A DNA stretch of 64,000 nucleotides from Bacteroidetes bacterium UBA1935. Its GTDB lineage: Bacteria > Bacteroidota > Bacteroidia > Chitinophagales > Chitinophagaceae. Below, in pieces: positions 53,278 to 63,590 of this stretch. The first letter of the stretch is position 1; each line of letters starts with the position of its first letter. The stretch is from NCBI GenBank assembly GCA_002337045.1, contig DDFF01000003.1, positions 372,001 to 436,000 of the forward strand, in the 5' to 3' direction. Under the pieces are notes generated by a model that saw only the letters and a program-made list of their open reading frames with translations, was not told where the DNA came from and ran no database searches. The position numbers and the translations under genes are program-made.

Positions 53278-54918
53278 ATGAAAAAACCTATACTCGCTTT
53301 TGTGCTGTGTATATTCTACACATCGCTGCATGCACAATTTACATTCAAACGCTTTGAGCTGAATACAGTTGACAATTCCAACCCCGCGGCATTTGAAGTA
53401 ATTAATGGCCGCCTGTACTTTCAGGCAGATGACTATACACATGGCACAGAGCTATGGGTAAGCGATGGTACAGATACAGGCACTAAAATGCTGGCAGATA
53501 TAGTACCCGGCATGGCCGATGCCAATCCTGCATCGTTCACCAGGCTGGGGTCGCAGATAATATTTACGGCAGATAGCCCTGCTATTGGCAATGAGCTGTG
53601 GATAACAGATGGTACCACAGCAGGTACACGATTGCTGAAGGATGTAAGCCCCGGCTCATCATCGTCCTACATCAACCAAATGACACCATACAATGGCAAA
53701 ATATATTTCAGGGCAACTACCCCTGCCACGGGCTACGAGCTTTGGGAAACCGACGGCACAGGCGCCGGAACAAAAATGGTGAAAGATATATGGAATGGCA
53801 CAGCAGGCAGCTACCCCGATTACCTGACGGTATATAATGGCAAGCTATATTTCTGGGCAAACATCATGAGCGGATATGACCTGTGGGAAACTGATGGTAC
53901 AACCGCAGGCACTATGGTAGCCAATCCATTCGCAGCAACAGGTGCGGGCCTCACTGCAGGGCGCAATCCTATTGCTATACTCAACAACAAACACTATTTT
54001 CTAAACCCCGATGGCGGTGGCAGCAATACAGCCCTTTACTGCAGCGATGGGCCAAAAGCCAATATGCAATTGGTAAAAATCATACACCCGTCAAAACTCA
54101 CAAGCCTCAACATACTGCTGGTAGCATACAACAAAATATATTTCAGAACAGATGATGGCATACATGGCCTGGAGCTGTGGGTGAGCGATGGCACCTCCGC
54201 GGGTACTTACATGCTGAAAGACATCACACCAACAGTTGCCCCCAGCGGCAGCCAGCAATTATTTGCCTTCAACGACAAAGTATTCTTCAACGCAAACGAC
54301 AATGTACATGGCGAAGAAATGTGGGTAACAGATGGTACCGACACCGGCACACACTTGTTTTTGGATATATTTCCCGGTGCTGCGTCCTCTTCTCCAGCAT
54401 GGACAACAGTTTTCAGAAACAAACTTTACTTCAACACACAGAATGGTTTGTTCAGATACATATACTGTACAGATGGCACGGTAGCCGGCACCAAACTGGT
54501 AGCACCTGCCAATGCGCAAACCAATCTTCCGCAAACCAGCATTACAAACAGGCCTGTAGTGTTTAACAACACACTATACATGCAGGCACGCTACGATACC
54601 TATGGCAATGAGCTGTGGGCGCTGAATGACACCAGCATATACATACCGCCATTGGGCAATATGCCGGGCATGTATCAGCAGGCAAGCATCACCCTATACC
54701 CCAACCCCGCACACCATATTTTTATGGTACATACCACAACTCCTTTCAAAACAGGCAGTGTTACGCTTACAGACATTACAGGCAAAACAGTGCTGAACAA
54801 ATACCCGATTACTGATACACAATTACAAATACCATTAAACGATATTGCCCCCGGCATGTATATGGCCGATGTATGGCTGGATGATAAACGAAGTGTACAG
54901 AAATTGATGATAGAATAA
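53278..54918 (+). CDS. ELWxxDGT repeat T9SS protein 2
   Basis: 546 aa. The signal peptide ends SLHAQ (about 20). Repeats carry ELWVSDGTDTGTKMLADI, ELWITDGTTAGTRLLKDV and similar cores. The C-terminal signal (LYPNPAHHIFMVHTTTPFKT...QKLMIE) is the most diverged of the array, for example KYPITDTQLQIPLNDIAPG in place of the usual segment. It has largely escaped the sequence homogenisation of its neighbours. Confidence 0.82.
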   Translation: MKKPILAFVLCIFYTSLHAQFTFKRFELNTVDNSNPAAFEVINGRLYFQADDYTHGTELWVSDGTDTGTKMLADIVPGMADANPASFTRLGSQIIFTADSPAIGNELWITDGTTAGTRLLKDVSPGSSSSYINQMTPYNGKIYFRATTPATGYELWETDGTGAGTKMVKDIWNGTAGSYPDYLTVYNGKLYFWANIMSGYDLWETDGTTAGTMVANPFAATGAGLTAGRNPIAILNNKHYFLNPDGGGSNTALYCSDGPKANMQLVKIIHPSKLTSLNILLVAYNKIYFRTDDGIHGLELWVSDGTSAGTYMLKDITPTVAPSGSQQLFAFNDKVFFNANDNVHGEEMWVTDGTDTGTHLFLDIFPGAASSSPAWTTVFRNKLYFNTQNGLFRYIYCTDGTVAGTKLVAPANAQTNLPQTSITNRPVVFNNTLYMQARYDTYGNELWALNDTSIYIPPLGNMPGMYQQASITLYPNPAHHIFMVHTTTPFKTGSVTLTDITGKTVLNKYPITDTQLQIPLNDIAPGMYMADVWLDDKRSVQKLMIE

Positions 54919-54922
54919 CCTA

Positions 54923-54948
54923 AAAGCCCCGCAAATTGCGGGGCTTTT
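54923..54948 (+). terminator. Terminator between ELWxxDGT genes 2 and 3
   Basis: AAGCCCCGCAA / TTGCGGGGCTT stem with a minimal loop and T5. Confidence 0.85.
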
Positions 54949-54961
54949 TATCTTTTATCCC

Positions 54962-54969
54962 TACATTTG
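54962..54969 (+). promoter_or_regulatory. -7 element TACATTTG of ELWxxDGT gene 3
   Basis: Exact TAnnTTTG match, 20 bp before the ATG. Confidence 0.55.
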
Positions 54970-54989
54970 TTGCTGTTATATCATACATT

Positions 54990-56627
54990 ATGAAGAAACC
55001 TATAATCTCACTCTGTATACTACTGCAGTCTTTCAGCGTATTGGCACAAGCGCCTTTTGTATTCAAAAGCTTCGACCTAAATCCCGGCGCATCTTTTTCA
55101 AATCCTGTATTGTTTACAGCATCAGGCTCTAAACTATTTTTTGTAGCCAAAACAGGTAATGAAGGCACCGAACTATGGGTTACAGACGGCACTTCGTCCG
55201 GTACAAAAATGATTAAAGACATTCACCCCGGTGCAGGTAGCAGTATCGGCAATGATCAATTGATGGCCTACAACGGCAAAGTATACTTTGGTGCAAATGA
55301 TGGAACAAATGGAAAACAATTGTGGGTAAGTGATGGCACATCGGCAGGTACATTCATGTTGAAGAATATTGCACCAATGCATACTACCCCTGCAAACATA
55401 TCTGCGGTGTTGAATGGCAAACTTTATTTTGCCGCAACAGATGGCACAACTGGCAATGAATTGTGGGAAACAGACGGCACTACAGCAGGCACAGTACTGG
55501 CAGCAGACATATCTGCAGGGCCAGGCAATTCTCATCCCGCACACTTTTGTGTATATAATAATAGCCTCTATTTTCAGGCAAAAGACGACTTATACAAATT
55601 CGACAATAGCACAACCGGTGCATCTGTTGCGGCGGTAATATGCCCCATACCAACAAGCGGCGCATCTGCATACCCTATACATATGACGGTGTATAATGGT
55701 AAAATTATTTTCAGTGCAAACAATTGTGTGAATGGCGAAGAACTGTGGTCATCTGATGGCACAGCAAGCGGCACTGCCATGCTGAAAGATGTAATGACAG
55801 GCAGTGGTGGTGGCTGTAAGGTAAGCAAACCATACCTGTGCAACAATAAGGCATACTTTGTAGCAGATAACGGCACAGGGGCAGAACTGTGGATTACAGA
55901 CGGTACAGCCGCAGGCACTACACAAATACAAGACATATACCCCGGCAGTGCAGGTGCTGCACCATCGGCTATGGTTGCTATGGGCACGCGTTTATTTTTT
56001 GCTGCTGACGATGGAACTAGTGGGCGTGAGCTATGGGTAACAGATGGCACCACGGCAGGCACTCGCATGGTAAAAGATATATTGCCGGGCAGTGCCGGCT
56101 CTCAGTACATACGCACTGTGGTTTACAAAAACTACCTGTACTTTACAGCACAACAAGCCAGCGGAGACTTCAGGCTCTATCGTACAGACGGGACCACTGC
56201 AGGCACGCAGATGATAACCCCTGCAGGTTCTGTAAACAGCAACCCTGCCACCGTGGGCGAGTTCTTTGTCTTCAACGGATCCTTATATTTTGGCGCACAG
56301 TTTAACCCTGCTATTGGTCAGGAACTTTGGATGCTGACAGACACTACTGGCACAACACCACCGCCAAATGGCATCACAACACCACATACAGATGCAGACA
56401 TCACCCTCTACCCCAACCCCGCACACCACAATTTTACAATAAAAACAACTACAGCATTTAAGACAGGCAGCGTAACACTTACGGATGTAACAGGCCGCAT
56501 TGTAAAAACCGAAAAACTATACAATAACCAACAAACCATATCGCTGCAAGGGATAGCCCCCGGCATGTATGTGGCCGATGTATGGCTGGATGATAAACGA
56601 AGTGTACAGAAACTGATAGTAGAATAA
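54990..56627 (+). CDS. ELWxxDGT repeat T9SS protein 3
   Basis: 545 aa from ATG 54990 (MKKPIISLC), chosen over 54936 because the -7 box lies between them. The signal peptide ends SVLAQ. Repeats include ELWVTDGTSSGTKMIKDI, QLWVSDGTSAGTFMLKNI and ELWITDGTAAGTTQIQDI. The type A signal LYPNPAHHNFTIKTTTAFKT is nearly identical in DNA to that of genes 4 and 5. No hairpin follows the stop, so gene 4 may also be reached by read-through. Confidence 0.82.
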   Translation: MKKPIISLCILLQSFSVLAQAPFVFKSFDLNPGASFSNPVLFTASGSKLFFVAKTGNEGTELWVTDGTSSGTKMIKDIHPGAGSSIGNDQLMAYNGKVYFGANDGTNGKQLWVSDGTSAGTFMLKNIAPMHTTPANISAVLNGKLYFAATDGTTGNELWETDGTTAGTVLAADISAGPGNSHPAHFCVYNNSLYFQAKDDLYKFDNSTTGASVAAVICPIPTSGASAYPIHMTVYNGKIIFSANNCVNGEELWSSDGTASGTAMLKDVMTGSGGGCKVSKPYLCNNKAYFVADNGTGAELWITDGTAAGTTQIQDIYPGSAGAAPSAMVAMGTRLFFAADDGTSGRELWVTDGTTAGTRMVKDILPGSAGSQYIRTVVYKNYLYFTAQQASGDFRLYRTDGTTAGTQMITPAGSVNSNPATVGEFFVFNGSLYFGAQFNPAIGQELWMLTDTTGTTPPPNGITTPHTDADITLYPNPAHHNFTIKTTTAFKTGSVTLTDVTGRIVKTEKLYNNQQTISLQGIAPGMYVADVWLDDKRSVQKLIVE

Positions 56628-56661
56628 TTAACCTACTATTGCATATTGTATATATATTTTA

Positions 56662-56669
56662 TAGTTTCG
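56662..56669 (+). promoter_or_regulatory. -7-like element TAGTTTCG of ELWxxDGT gene 4
   Basis: One mismatch from TAnnTTTG, 18 bp before the ATG. This gap, unlike the others, has no terminator hairpin. Confidence 0.45.
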
Positions 56670-56687
56670 TATTACTAAATAAATCTT

Positions 56688-58292
56688 ATGAAACTACTTT
56701 ACCTATTTACTTTCTATGTCTTTGCTGCAGTATCCGCAAGCGCGCAAACATCTTTTATCTTCAACAATATAGATGTATACCCAACAGGCAATGCCAATGT
56801 AAATAACATTGTAGCAACAGGCGGCAGATTGTTCTTCCGTGCTACTGATAATAGTGGCGATGGCGTATTTGTAAGCAACGGTACGTTTGCGGGTACTACA
56901 CCAATACTACTGTCTGACGGAACAAGAGTAGATGCCCCGATTGGCGAGCTGAAAGGCAAAATAATATTTGCATCAACAAACAAAACAGGCAACAACTATT
57001 TGTATAGTAGCGATGGCACACAGGCAGGCACTACGGTTATTACGCAGCTAGCAACAAACTTTAAACCACAGAAATACTTTTCGTGGAACAACAAGCTCTA
57101 TATCTTTAATGGCGACAAACTATTTTGTACAGACGGTACTGCCGGCAATCTTACAGCCATTACCAACAGTGCGGGCGATACGCTGGGCGTAGCAAGGTAT
57201 CAGAACGCACTGGGGCTGAACAATGACGTGTACTTTATTGCCGACACTGCCAATGCAGGGCTTTGGAAAACAGATGGCACAGCTGCCGGCACAGTACGAG
57301 TATGGAATACCGGCACACAATATTCATGGCCAATAGACCTTACCCTCACAGCACTGAACAACGAAGTATATTTCTTTGCTGTAGATACGGGAGGCAATTA
57401 CCAACTGGCAAAGACAGACGGAACAGCAATAGGTAGCAGCGTCGTCCACAAATTCAAACGTAGCGAACGTTATTCAGGCGAAGCTACTCCTACCGCCTTC
57501 AAAGGCAAACTATACTATGTAATCAATAAGTACATGATTGGCAATGAACTGTGGAGCACAGACGGAAGCACATACGCTACCGCTATGGTAAAGGATATAA
57601 GAAAAGGTAGTGCTAGCGGGTTATCCAGATCTGTTTTATTTATATACAAAGACAACCTGTATTTTCAAGCAACCGACAGCACCAACAGTATGGACATTTA
57701 TACTACGGACGGCACTGACACCGGCACAAAAAAAATAACATCACTAGTAACCCCTAACCAGACGCTATGGATACAAAGTGTAATCCCTTTCAAAGACAGA
57801 CTTATCTTCTGGGCATACGACTCAAACAATACCGGTAGCGGCATATTCGTATCAGACCTCACACCGTCAGGCACTACAAAACTCATCCCGCCAAATGCAA
57901 CTAATGGCAACCCCATATCAGGTTTTCTAGCAAAGTCATTTATTTTTTTTGAACCCGATAGCGCTGTCTATTTCGTGGCAGACTATATTGGCAAAGGCTA
58001 TGAACTATGGTCTGTAAAAGAGGTTAATACCTCGTCTATCTTGCCAGTAGACAAGCATGGTGACATCACCCTCTACCCCAACCCGGCACACCACAATTTT
58101 ACAATAAAAACAACTACAGCATTTAAGACAGGCAGCGTAACACTTACGGATGTAACAGGCCGCATTGTAAAAACCGAAAAACTATACAATAACCAACAAA
58201 CCATATCGCTGCAAGGCATAGCCCCCGGCATGTATATGGCAGATGTATGGCTGGATGATAAACGGAGTACGCAAAAACTGATTATAGAATAA
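56688..58292 (+). CDS. ELWxxDGT repeat T9SS protein 4 (diverged repeats)
   Basis: 534 aa. The signal peptide ends VSASAQ (about 20). The repeats are degenerate compared with the other copies: VFVSNGTFAGTTPILL, LYSSDGTQAGTTVITQ, LWKTDGTAAGTVRVWN and ELWSTDGSTYATAMVKDI. The central D-G-T and A-G-T parts are kept but ELW is often lost. The C-terminal signal remains almost identical to that of gene 3 at DNA level, another example of old repeats with a homogenised C-terminus. Confidence 0.8.
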   Translation: MKLLYLFTFYVFAAVSASAQTSFIFNNIDVYPTGNANVNNIVATGGRLFFRATDNSGDGVFVSNGTFAGTTPILLSDGTRVDAPIGELKGKIIFASTNKTGNNYLYSSDGTQAGTTVITQLATNFKPQKYFSWNNKLYIFNGDKLFCTDGTAGNLTAITNSAGDTLGVARYQNALGLNNDVYFIADTANAGLWKTDGTAAGTVRVWNTGTQYSWPIDLTLTALNNEVYFFAVDTGGNYQLAKTDGTAIGSSVVHKFKRSERYSGEATPTAFKGKLYYVINKYMIGNELWSTDGSTYATAMVKDIRKGSASGLSRSVLFIYKDNLYFQATDSTNSMDIYTTDGTDTGTKKITSLVTPNQTLWIQSVIPFKDRLIFWAYDSNNTGSGIFVSDLTPSGTTKLIPPNATNGNPISGFLAKSFIFFEPDSAVYFVADYIGKGYELWSVKEVNTSSILPVDKHGDITLYPNPAHHNFTIKTTTAFKTGSVTLTDVTGRIVKTEKLYNNQQTISLQGIAPGMYMADVWLDDKRSTQKLIIE

Positions 58293-58296
58293 GACA

Positions 58297-58324
58297 AAAG
58301 CCCCGCAATATGCGGGGCTTTTTC
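58297..58324 (+). terminator. Terminator between ELWxxDGT genes 4 and 5
   Basis: AAGCCCCGCA / TGCGGGGCTT stem (58298-58307 and 58311-58320) followed by T3-C-T. Confidence 0.85.
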
Positions 58325-58332
58325 TATATTTA
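58325..58332 (+). promoter_or_regulatory. -7-like element TATATTTA of ELWxxDGT gene 5
   Basis: One mismatch from TAnnTTTG, 20 bp before the GTG start and abutting the terminator. Confidence 0.5.
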
Positions 58333-58352
58333 TATACTAAAACTATTATTCT

Positions 58353-60023
58353 GTGAAGAACCCTATACTCTTCTTTGCGCTTTTATTATCGGCATTATCA
58401 CCGGCATTTGCGCAATCGGTACTCAAACGCTTTGATCTGCAACCGGGCAAAAATTCAAGCCCCGGTTTCCTGACGGCTGTAGGCGGCAAACTTTTTTTCG
58501 AAGCATATGAAGGCATTATCAATCCCGAATTGTACATCAGCGATGGCACAGATACAGGTACACACAAAGTACCCAACACAATAATTGGCTATGCGCCGCG
58601 TGCTATTTGCGACTATAACGGCAAAGCAATATTTTCTTATCAGGACACTGTATATGGCAGAGAACTATGGATAAGTGATGGTACATCTGCGGGTACACGC
58701 ATGATAAAAGACATCAACCCCGGCAAAGGCGCAGGCTTTACCGGTTCTTACTCCATAACATACAATGGCAAGATGTACTTTGGCGGGAATGATGGTATCA
58801 ACGGCGCTTCGCTATGGTGCACAGATGGCACTGCAGCAGGTACACAAATGGTAGCAGATCTGATACCCGGTGCTGCTGATGCAGAAATAAAAGAGTTTGT
58901 AATAAGCGGCGGTAAATTATACTTCAATGCCAGCGATAGCCTTCAGGGGCACATGAAGCTGTGGGTAACAGATGGCACCACGGCAGGTACTCTATGCCTG
59001 CGCAGCACTTGCGGCAGCTTCCCGTGCTATAGCATGGACTCACCAACACCATGGCTCACAGCCTACAACAACAAAGTATATTTCTTTGCAAAATCTGCAA
59101 CCTATGGCACAGAAATATGGACATCTGATGGCACCAATGCAGGCACACAAATACTCAAAGACATTGAACCCGGCACCGCATCAGGTTTTAGTACGGGCAT
59201 GTGGTTCAAACAACCACGTATACTGAACAATAAGCTATATTTTGAAAGCGGCAATACTACCACGGGCTTAGACATTTGGGAAACAGATGGCACCACGGCA
59301 GGCACAAAGATTGCGATAGACCTTGATACATTCATTGGTACTAAAGGGCCTACTTTTTATCCCACAGTTGCCGGCAACAGGCTCTTTTTCTTTGTATACG
59401 ACCCCTCGCTATACAATACCCGAATGATAAGTACGGATGGAACACAAGCAGGTACCAGCGTAATAAAACTGCCCGACAGCATGTACAGCATTACATCTCA
59501 GCCTGTGGAATATCGCAACAGGCTATACGTACCGGCATCTTCTCAGAGCAAAATCGCCCTGCTCAGTTTTGTTGACACCAGTACTGTGGCACAATACGCA
59601 AGCCACAAATACCCTGTCAACAATGCCAGTTCTTCACCATATCGTGCGGTATTCTGGCCAACGGTTTGCGATAGCTCGCTATTCTTTACAGCACCGCTGG
59701 ATACTGCCGGCACAGAGTTATGGATGCTGCGCGACACTGTATACAAACCGATTGTTACACCAATTGGCATTAACAAACTTTCTAATTCAAATAGCATAAC
59801 CCTCTACCCCAACCCGGCACACCACAATTTTACAATAAAAACTACAACCGCATTCAAAGCCGGAAGCATAACGCTCACAGATGTAACGGGACGTGTGGTA
59901 AAAACAGAAAAGCTATATAAAAACGAGCAAACTATATCCCTGCAAGGCATAGCCCCCGGCATGTGTATGGCAGATGTATGGCTGGATGATAAACGGAGTG
60001 TACAGAAACTGATAGTTGAATAA
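58353..60023 (+). CDS. ELWxxDGT repeat T9SS protein 5
   Basis: 556 aa from GTG 58353 (KNPILFFAL), the same start type as gene 1. The signal peptide ends SPAFAQ. Repeats include ELYISDGTDTGTHKVPNT, ELWISDGTSAGTRMIKDI and EIWTSDGTNAGTQILKDI, with a Cys pair in LRSTCGSFPCYSM that gene 6 shares in similar form (GNCSTAVCYSL). It closes with the array-typical type A signal. Genes 5 and 6 are the closest pair by repeat content. Confidence 0.82.
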   Translation: MKNPILFFALLLSALSPAFAQSVLKRFDLQPGKNSSPGFLTAVGGKLFFEAYEGIINPELYISDGTDTGTHKVPNTIIGYAPRAICDYNGKAIFSYQDTVYGRELWISDGTSAGTRMIKDINPGKGAGFTGSYSITYNGKMYFGGNDGINGASLWCTDGTAAGTQMVADLIPGAADAEIKEFVISGGKLYFNASDSLQGHMKLWVTDGTTAGTLCLRSTCGSFPCYSMDSPTPWLTAYNNKVYFFAKSATYGTEIWTSDGTNAGTQILKDIEPGTASGFSTGMWFKQPRILNNKLYFESGNTTTGLDIWETDGTTAGTKIAIDLDTFIGTKGPTFYPTVAGNRLFFFVYDPSLYNTRMISTDGTQAGTSVIKLPDSMYSITSQPVEYRNRLYVPASSQSKIALLSFVDTSTVAQYASHKYPVNNASSSPYRAVFWPTVCDSSLFFTAPLDTAGTELWMLRDTVYKPIVTPIGINKLSNSNSITLYPNPAHHNFTIKTTTAFKAGSITLTDVTGRVVKTEKLYKNEQTISLQGIAPGMCMADVWLDDKRSVQKLIVE

Positions 60024-60087
60024 ACTAAAAAAGCTCTGCAACATGTACGGCTTTTTCGTAATTTGGCATTACTTAAAAACTCTTTGT

Positions 60088-61731
60088 ATGAAAAAACCTA
60101 TAATCTTCTCAATGTTGCTACTATGCAGCGCAGTAGCATTTTCGCAGCCAACACTCAAAAGATTCGATTTGGTTGTTGGCCAATCTTCAAACCCTAAATA
60201 CCTGCAAGCTGTTGGCAATCGCGTTTTTTTTGAAGCAGGCACTAGCAACAATCGCGAGCTATGGGTGAGCGACGGTACTACGGCTGGCACACACGTTATA
60301 AACGATATGCCATATACACAAAGCGCTGCGTATCCTTTGGCAAGCATCAGCAGCGGGCTGCTGCTCTACAGTTACAATGATACACTTACCGGCAATGAGC
60401 TATGGGTAACAGATGGCACTACCGCCGGTACTACTATGGTGAAGGACATAAACCCAACCGGCTCTGCCGACATTGCAAACAATGTGGTATATAATGGCAA
60501 ACTATATTTTGCTGCAAACAACGGCACCAACGGCAACGAACTATGGGTAACCGATGGTACTACGGTGGGCACAACAATGTTGTCAGACATTATACCGGGC
60601 TCAAATGGTTCCAATCCTGAAAACTTCATTGTCTGCAACAACAAATTCTACTTTACAGCCAAAACATTTACGCCAGGCGCTATCCAGATGTGGGTAAGCG
60701 ACGGAACCCTCACAGGCACAAAGCCGATAAAGGGCAACTGCAGCACAGCCGTTTGCTATTCTTTGCAAAATGTAAATCCTGTAGCGTTTAATAACAAAGT
60801 ATACTTCAGAGCTTCTACAACTGCTACAGGGGATGAACTGTGGAGCACAGACGGCACCGATGCAGGAACGAATATGGTAAAAGACATCCGTCCCGGTACA
60901 GCATCAGGCTATTCCAATTCCGTTATGCTTGGTACGCCCGTTGCTTTAAATGGCAAGCTCTACTTTTCCGCTGCAGACACTACCGGCAGGACAAACACAT
61001 GGTGTACAGACGGCACGGCTGCCGGCACCAACATGGCTATAGACATGCTACCCATTATTGGAACAGGTAATATTATGAGATATGCTACCTACAATAACAA
61101 ACTCTACGGCATCACCATAGCACCTCTACACTATCGCTTGCTGGTAAGCGATGGCACACAGAATGGCACCAAAGGAATTGCTATGCCGGATAACTTCGCA
61201 GGCCTCAATTTTATGACTGTTTACAGAAACAGGCTGTACATTGCCGGAGAAGATATCATTGCGGGTAACAATGCATTACTGCAAATAAGTGGTGACGACA
61301 CACTGGCCACATTTGCTGCCAACAAATACCCCATACCTACATCATTAGAATCACTCAATTATATAGGTCCGCTTGTAGTTTGCGATACAACACTATTTTT
61401 TATGGCTCCGCTGGATAATACAGGGGCAGAGCTGTGGACGCTGAGTGATACAGTATATAAAAGCACCGGCACACACATAACTCCTATCAACACAGATGGC
61501 ATTTGTGCCATCTACCCCAACCCCGCACACCACAATTTTACAATAAAAACAACTGCAGCATTTAAAGCAGGTAGCATTACACTTACAGATGCAACAGGCC
61601 GCGTTGTGAAAACAGAAAAGCTATATAACAACGAACAAACCATCTCGCTGCAAGGCATAGCCCCCGGCATGTATATGGCAGATGTATGGCTGGATGATAA
61701 ACGGACCACACAAAAACTGATAATTCAATAA
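60088..61731 (+). CDS. ELWxxDGT repeat T9SS protein 6
   Basis: 547 aa from ATG 60088 (MKKPIIFSM); the upstream frame from 60016 overlaps gene 5 and is rejected. The signal peptide ends AVAFSQ. Repeats include ELWVSDGTTAGTHVINDM, ELWVTDGTTAGTTMVKDI and ELWVTDGTTVGTTMLSDI. Type A T9SS signal IYPNPAHHNFTIKTTAAF...TTQKLIIQ. The gap from gene 5 has only a weak, imperfect hairpin (60031-60056), so some read-through from gene 5 is possible. Confidence 0.82.
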   Translation: MKKPIIFSMLLLCSAVAFSQPTLKRFDLVVGQSSNPKYLQAVGNRVFFEAGTSNNRELWVSDGTTAGTHVINDMPYTQSAAYPLASISSGLLLYSYNDTLTGNELWVTDGTTAGTTMVKDINPTGSADIANNVVYNGKLYFAANNGTNGNELWVTDGTTVGTTMLSDIIPGSNGSNPENFIVCNNKFYFTAKTFTPGAIQMWVSDGTLTGTKPIKGNCSTAVCYSLQNVNPVAFNNKVYFRASTTATGDELWSTDGTDAGTNMVKDIRPGTASGYSNSVMLGTPVALNGKLYFSAADTTGRTNTWCTDGTAAGTNMAIDMLPIIGTGNIMRYATYNNKLYGITIAPLHYRLLVSDGTQNGTKGIAMPDNFAGLNFMTVYRNRLYIAGEDIIAGNNALLQISGDDTLATFAANKYPIPTSLESLNYIGPLVVCDTTLFFMAPLDNTGAELWTLSDTVYKSTGTHITPINTDGICAIYPNPAHHNFTIKTTAAFKAGSITLTDATGRVVKTEKLYNNEQTISLQGIAPGMYMADVWLDDKRTTQKLIIQ

Positions 61732-61739
61732 TAAAACGA

Positions 61740-61955
61740 ACAAAAGCCTCGCAAAATGCGGGGCTTTTTTATTGACAGATAAACCCAAGCATTTTCTTAC
61801 ACATTCAGCCCCAAATCCTTTACAGCAAGCATTTACAAACAATCAACGTTATATTATCTCCTCCCATACACCCAAAAATGAAGGCATATTTAATACAGCA
61901 GTCATATATCCTTGGTATTTTTAACACAATACTTCCAAACCAAAACAGCATTATA
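61740..61955. repeat. Duplicated intergenic region, copy A
   Basis: The terminator end and the last 80 bp before gene 7 match 63590-63806, which precedes gene 8. The shared part includes CACCCAAAAATGAAGGC, CCTTGGTATTTTTA (a -7-like element) and CCAAACCAAAACAGCATTAT up to the ATG. The middle has diverged. Confidence 0.8.
61743..61770 (+). terminator. Terminator after ELWxxDGT gene 6
   Basis: AAGCCTCGCA / TGCGGGGCTT stem with one T-G pair, followed by T6. Confidence 0.8.
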
Positions 61956-63590
61956 ATGAAAAGACACATACGCACATTATGTTGCGCATTGGCTATAACC
62001 ATGCAGGCAAATGCACAACTTGTTTTTACAGGATTTGACCTGAACCCCGGCGCGGGAGACTCATCCCCGTGGCAGTTTGTGAACTATAATGGCAAAATGC
62101 TCTTTAACGCCGCTACCACTGCCAGTGGTGCAGAGCTATGGATAAGCGATGGTACCAGTGCCGGCACGCAACTGCTCAAAGAAATATATACAGGTAGTAC
62201 AGGCAGCTCTCCCTACAACTTTTTTGAAGTGAATGGCAAACTGCTTTTTGCCGCCATCAGCAATGGCAATGGACAGGAGCTATGGATAACAGATGGTACT
62301 GCCGCAGGCACGCAGCAGTTGAAAGATATAAATCCCGGTGCAGGCAGTTCCGGTGCGCTTACTAATGCCATTGCGATGAACAATAAGCTATACTTTGCTG
62401 CCAACGATGGCACACATGGTACAGAGCTGTGGGTAAGCGACGGCACCAGTGCAGGCACACAACTGCTCAAAGACATCAACCCCGGTGCGGCAAACGCAAA
62501 CCCATACAAGCCTGTTATCTACAACGGTAAAATCTACTTTGCTGCCGCAGATGCTGCTAATGGAGAAGAACTATGGGTAACAGACGGCACCAGTGCCGGC
62601 ACACTGATGGTACGCGATATAGCTACAGGCATTGTGGGCAGTAGCCCGGGCAGCCTTACTATATATAACGGGTTGCTATACTTTTTCGCATCAACCACTG
62701 CATATGGCCGCGAACTGTGGGTAACAGACGGTACATCTGCCAATACACAAGTCATCAAAGACCTGAACCCCGGCCCGGGTGCCGGCGCATACACGTATCC
62801 TTACACGGTGGTGTTTGGTGGCAAATTATATTTTGCAGGCGATAATGGCACCAGCGGCACAGAAGTATTTGCTACAGATGGTACTACTGCAGGCACCGTA
62901 CTGGTTGCCAATATCAATTCTTCAGGCAGCTCCCTCCCCTCAGAATTTTATATTTATAAAAACAAACTGTACTTCAATGCAGATGATGGCACCAATGGCC
63001 GCGAACTTTGGGTAACAGATGGCAGCAACACCACAATGGTAACAGACCTGAACCCGGGCGCAGGAGACGGTTCACCTACCCTCTTCTACACCTACAAAGG
63101 CAATCTGTATTTTGGCGCAACAAGGTCTTCTGCACCAGACTACAACATCTACAAAAGCGATGGCACAGCAGCAGGCACGGTGCTAATTGCGCCTACCATT
63201 GCACCAAACATAAACCCAACAGGAGACGGCGTAGGCTTTTTCCTGAACACAACAAACAATACACTGTACATGAGGGCCAACTACAATAGCAACGGGCTGG
63301 AGATGTGGGCCATCAAAGACACCTCTACAACAGGCATAGCATCTGCAACCACTGTAGCAGATGCACACATCTACCCCAACCCTGCAAACAACAACTTTAC
63401 AATACAAACAACTATTGCATTTAAAGCGGGTAGCGTAACGCTGACAGACGTTACAGGCCGCACAGTAAAAACAGAAAAGCTATACAACAACGTGCAAACT
63501 ATATCGCTGCAAGGCATAGCCCCCGGCACGTATATGGCAGATGTATGGCTGGATGATAAACAAAGTGTGCAGAAACTGATAATTGAATAA
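61956..63590 (+). CDS. ELWxxDGT repeat T9SS protein 7
   Basis: 544 aa from ATG 61956 (MKRHIRTLCC); the frame from 61878 is rejected because it lies upstream of the likely promoter. The signal peptide ends MQANAQ. It has the most regular repeats of the array: ELWISDGTSAGTQLLKEI, ELWITDGTAAGTQQLKDI, ELWVSDGTSAGTQLLKDI, ELWVTDGTSAGTLMVRDI. It ends with a type A signal (IYPNPANNNFTIQTTIAF...VQKLIIE). Genes 7 and 8 form a recent pair sharing signal peptide style and upstream DNA. Confidence 0.82.
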   Translation: MKRHIRTLCCALAITMQANAQLVFTGFDLNPGAGDSSPWQFVNYNGKMLFNAATTASGAELWISDGTSAGTQLLKEIYTGSTGSSPYNFFEVNGKLLFAAISNGNGQELWITDGTAAGTQQLKDINPGAGSSGALTNAIAMNNKLYFAANDGTHGTELWVSDGTSAGTQLLKDINPGAANANPYKPVIYNGKIYFAAADAANGEELWVTDGTSAGTLMVRDIATGIVGSSPGSLTIYNGLLYFFASTTAYGRELWVTDGTSANTQVIKDLNPGPGAGAYTYPYTVVFGGKLYFAGDNGTSGTEVFATDGTTAGTVLVANINSSGSSLPSEFYIYKNKLYFNADDGTNGRELWVTDGSNTTMVTDLNPGAGDGSPTLFYTYKGNLYFGATRSSAPDYNIYKSDGTAAGTVLIAPTIAPNINPTGDGVGFFLNTTNNTLYMRANYNSNGLEMWAIKDTSTTGIASATTVADAHIYPNPANNNFTIQTTIAFKAGSVTLTDVTGRTVKTEKLYNNVQTISLQGIAPGTYMADVWLDDKQSVQKLIIE

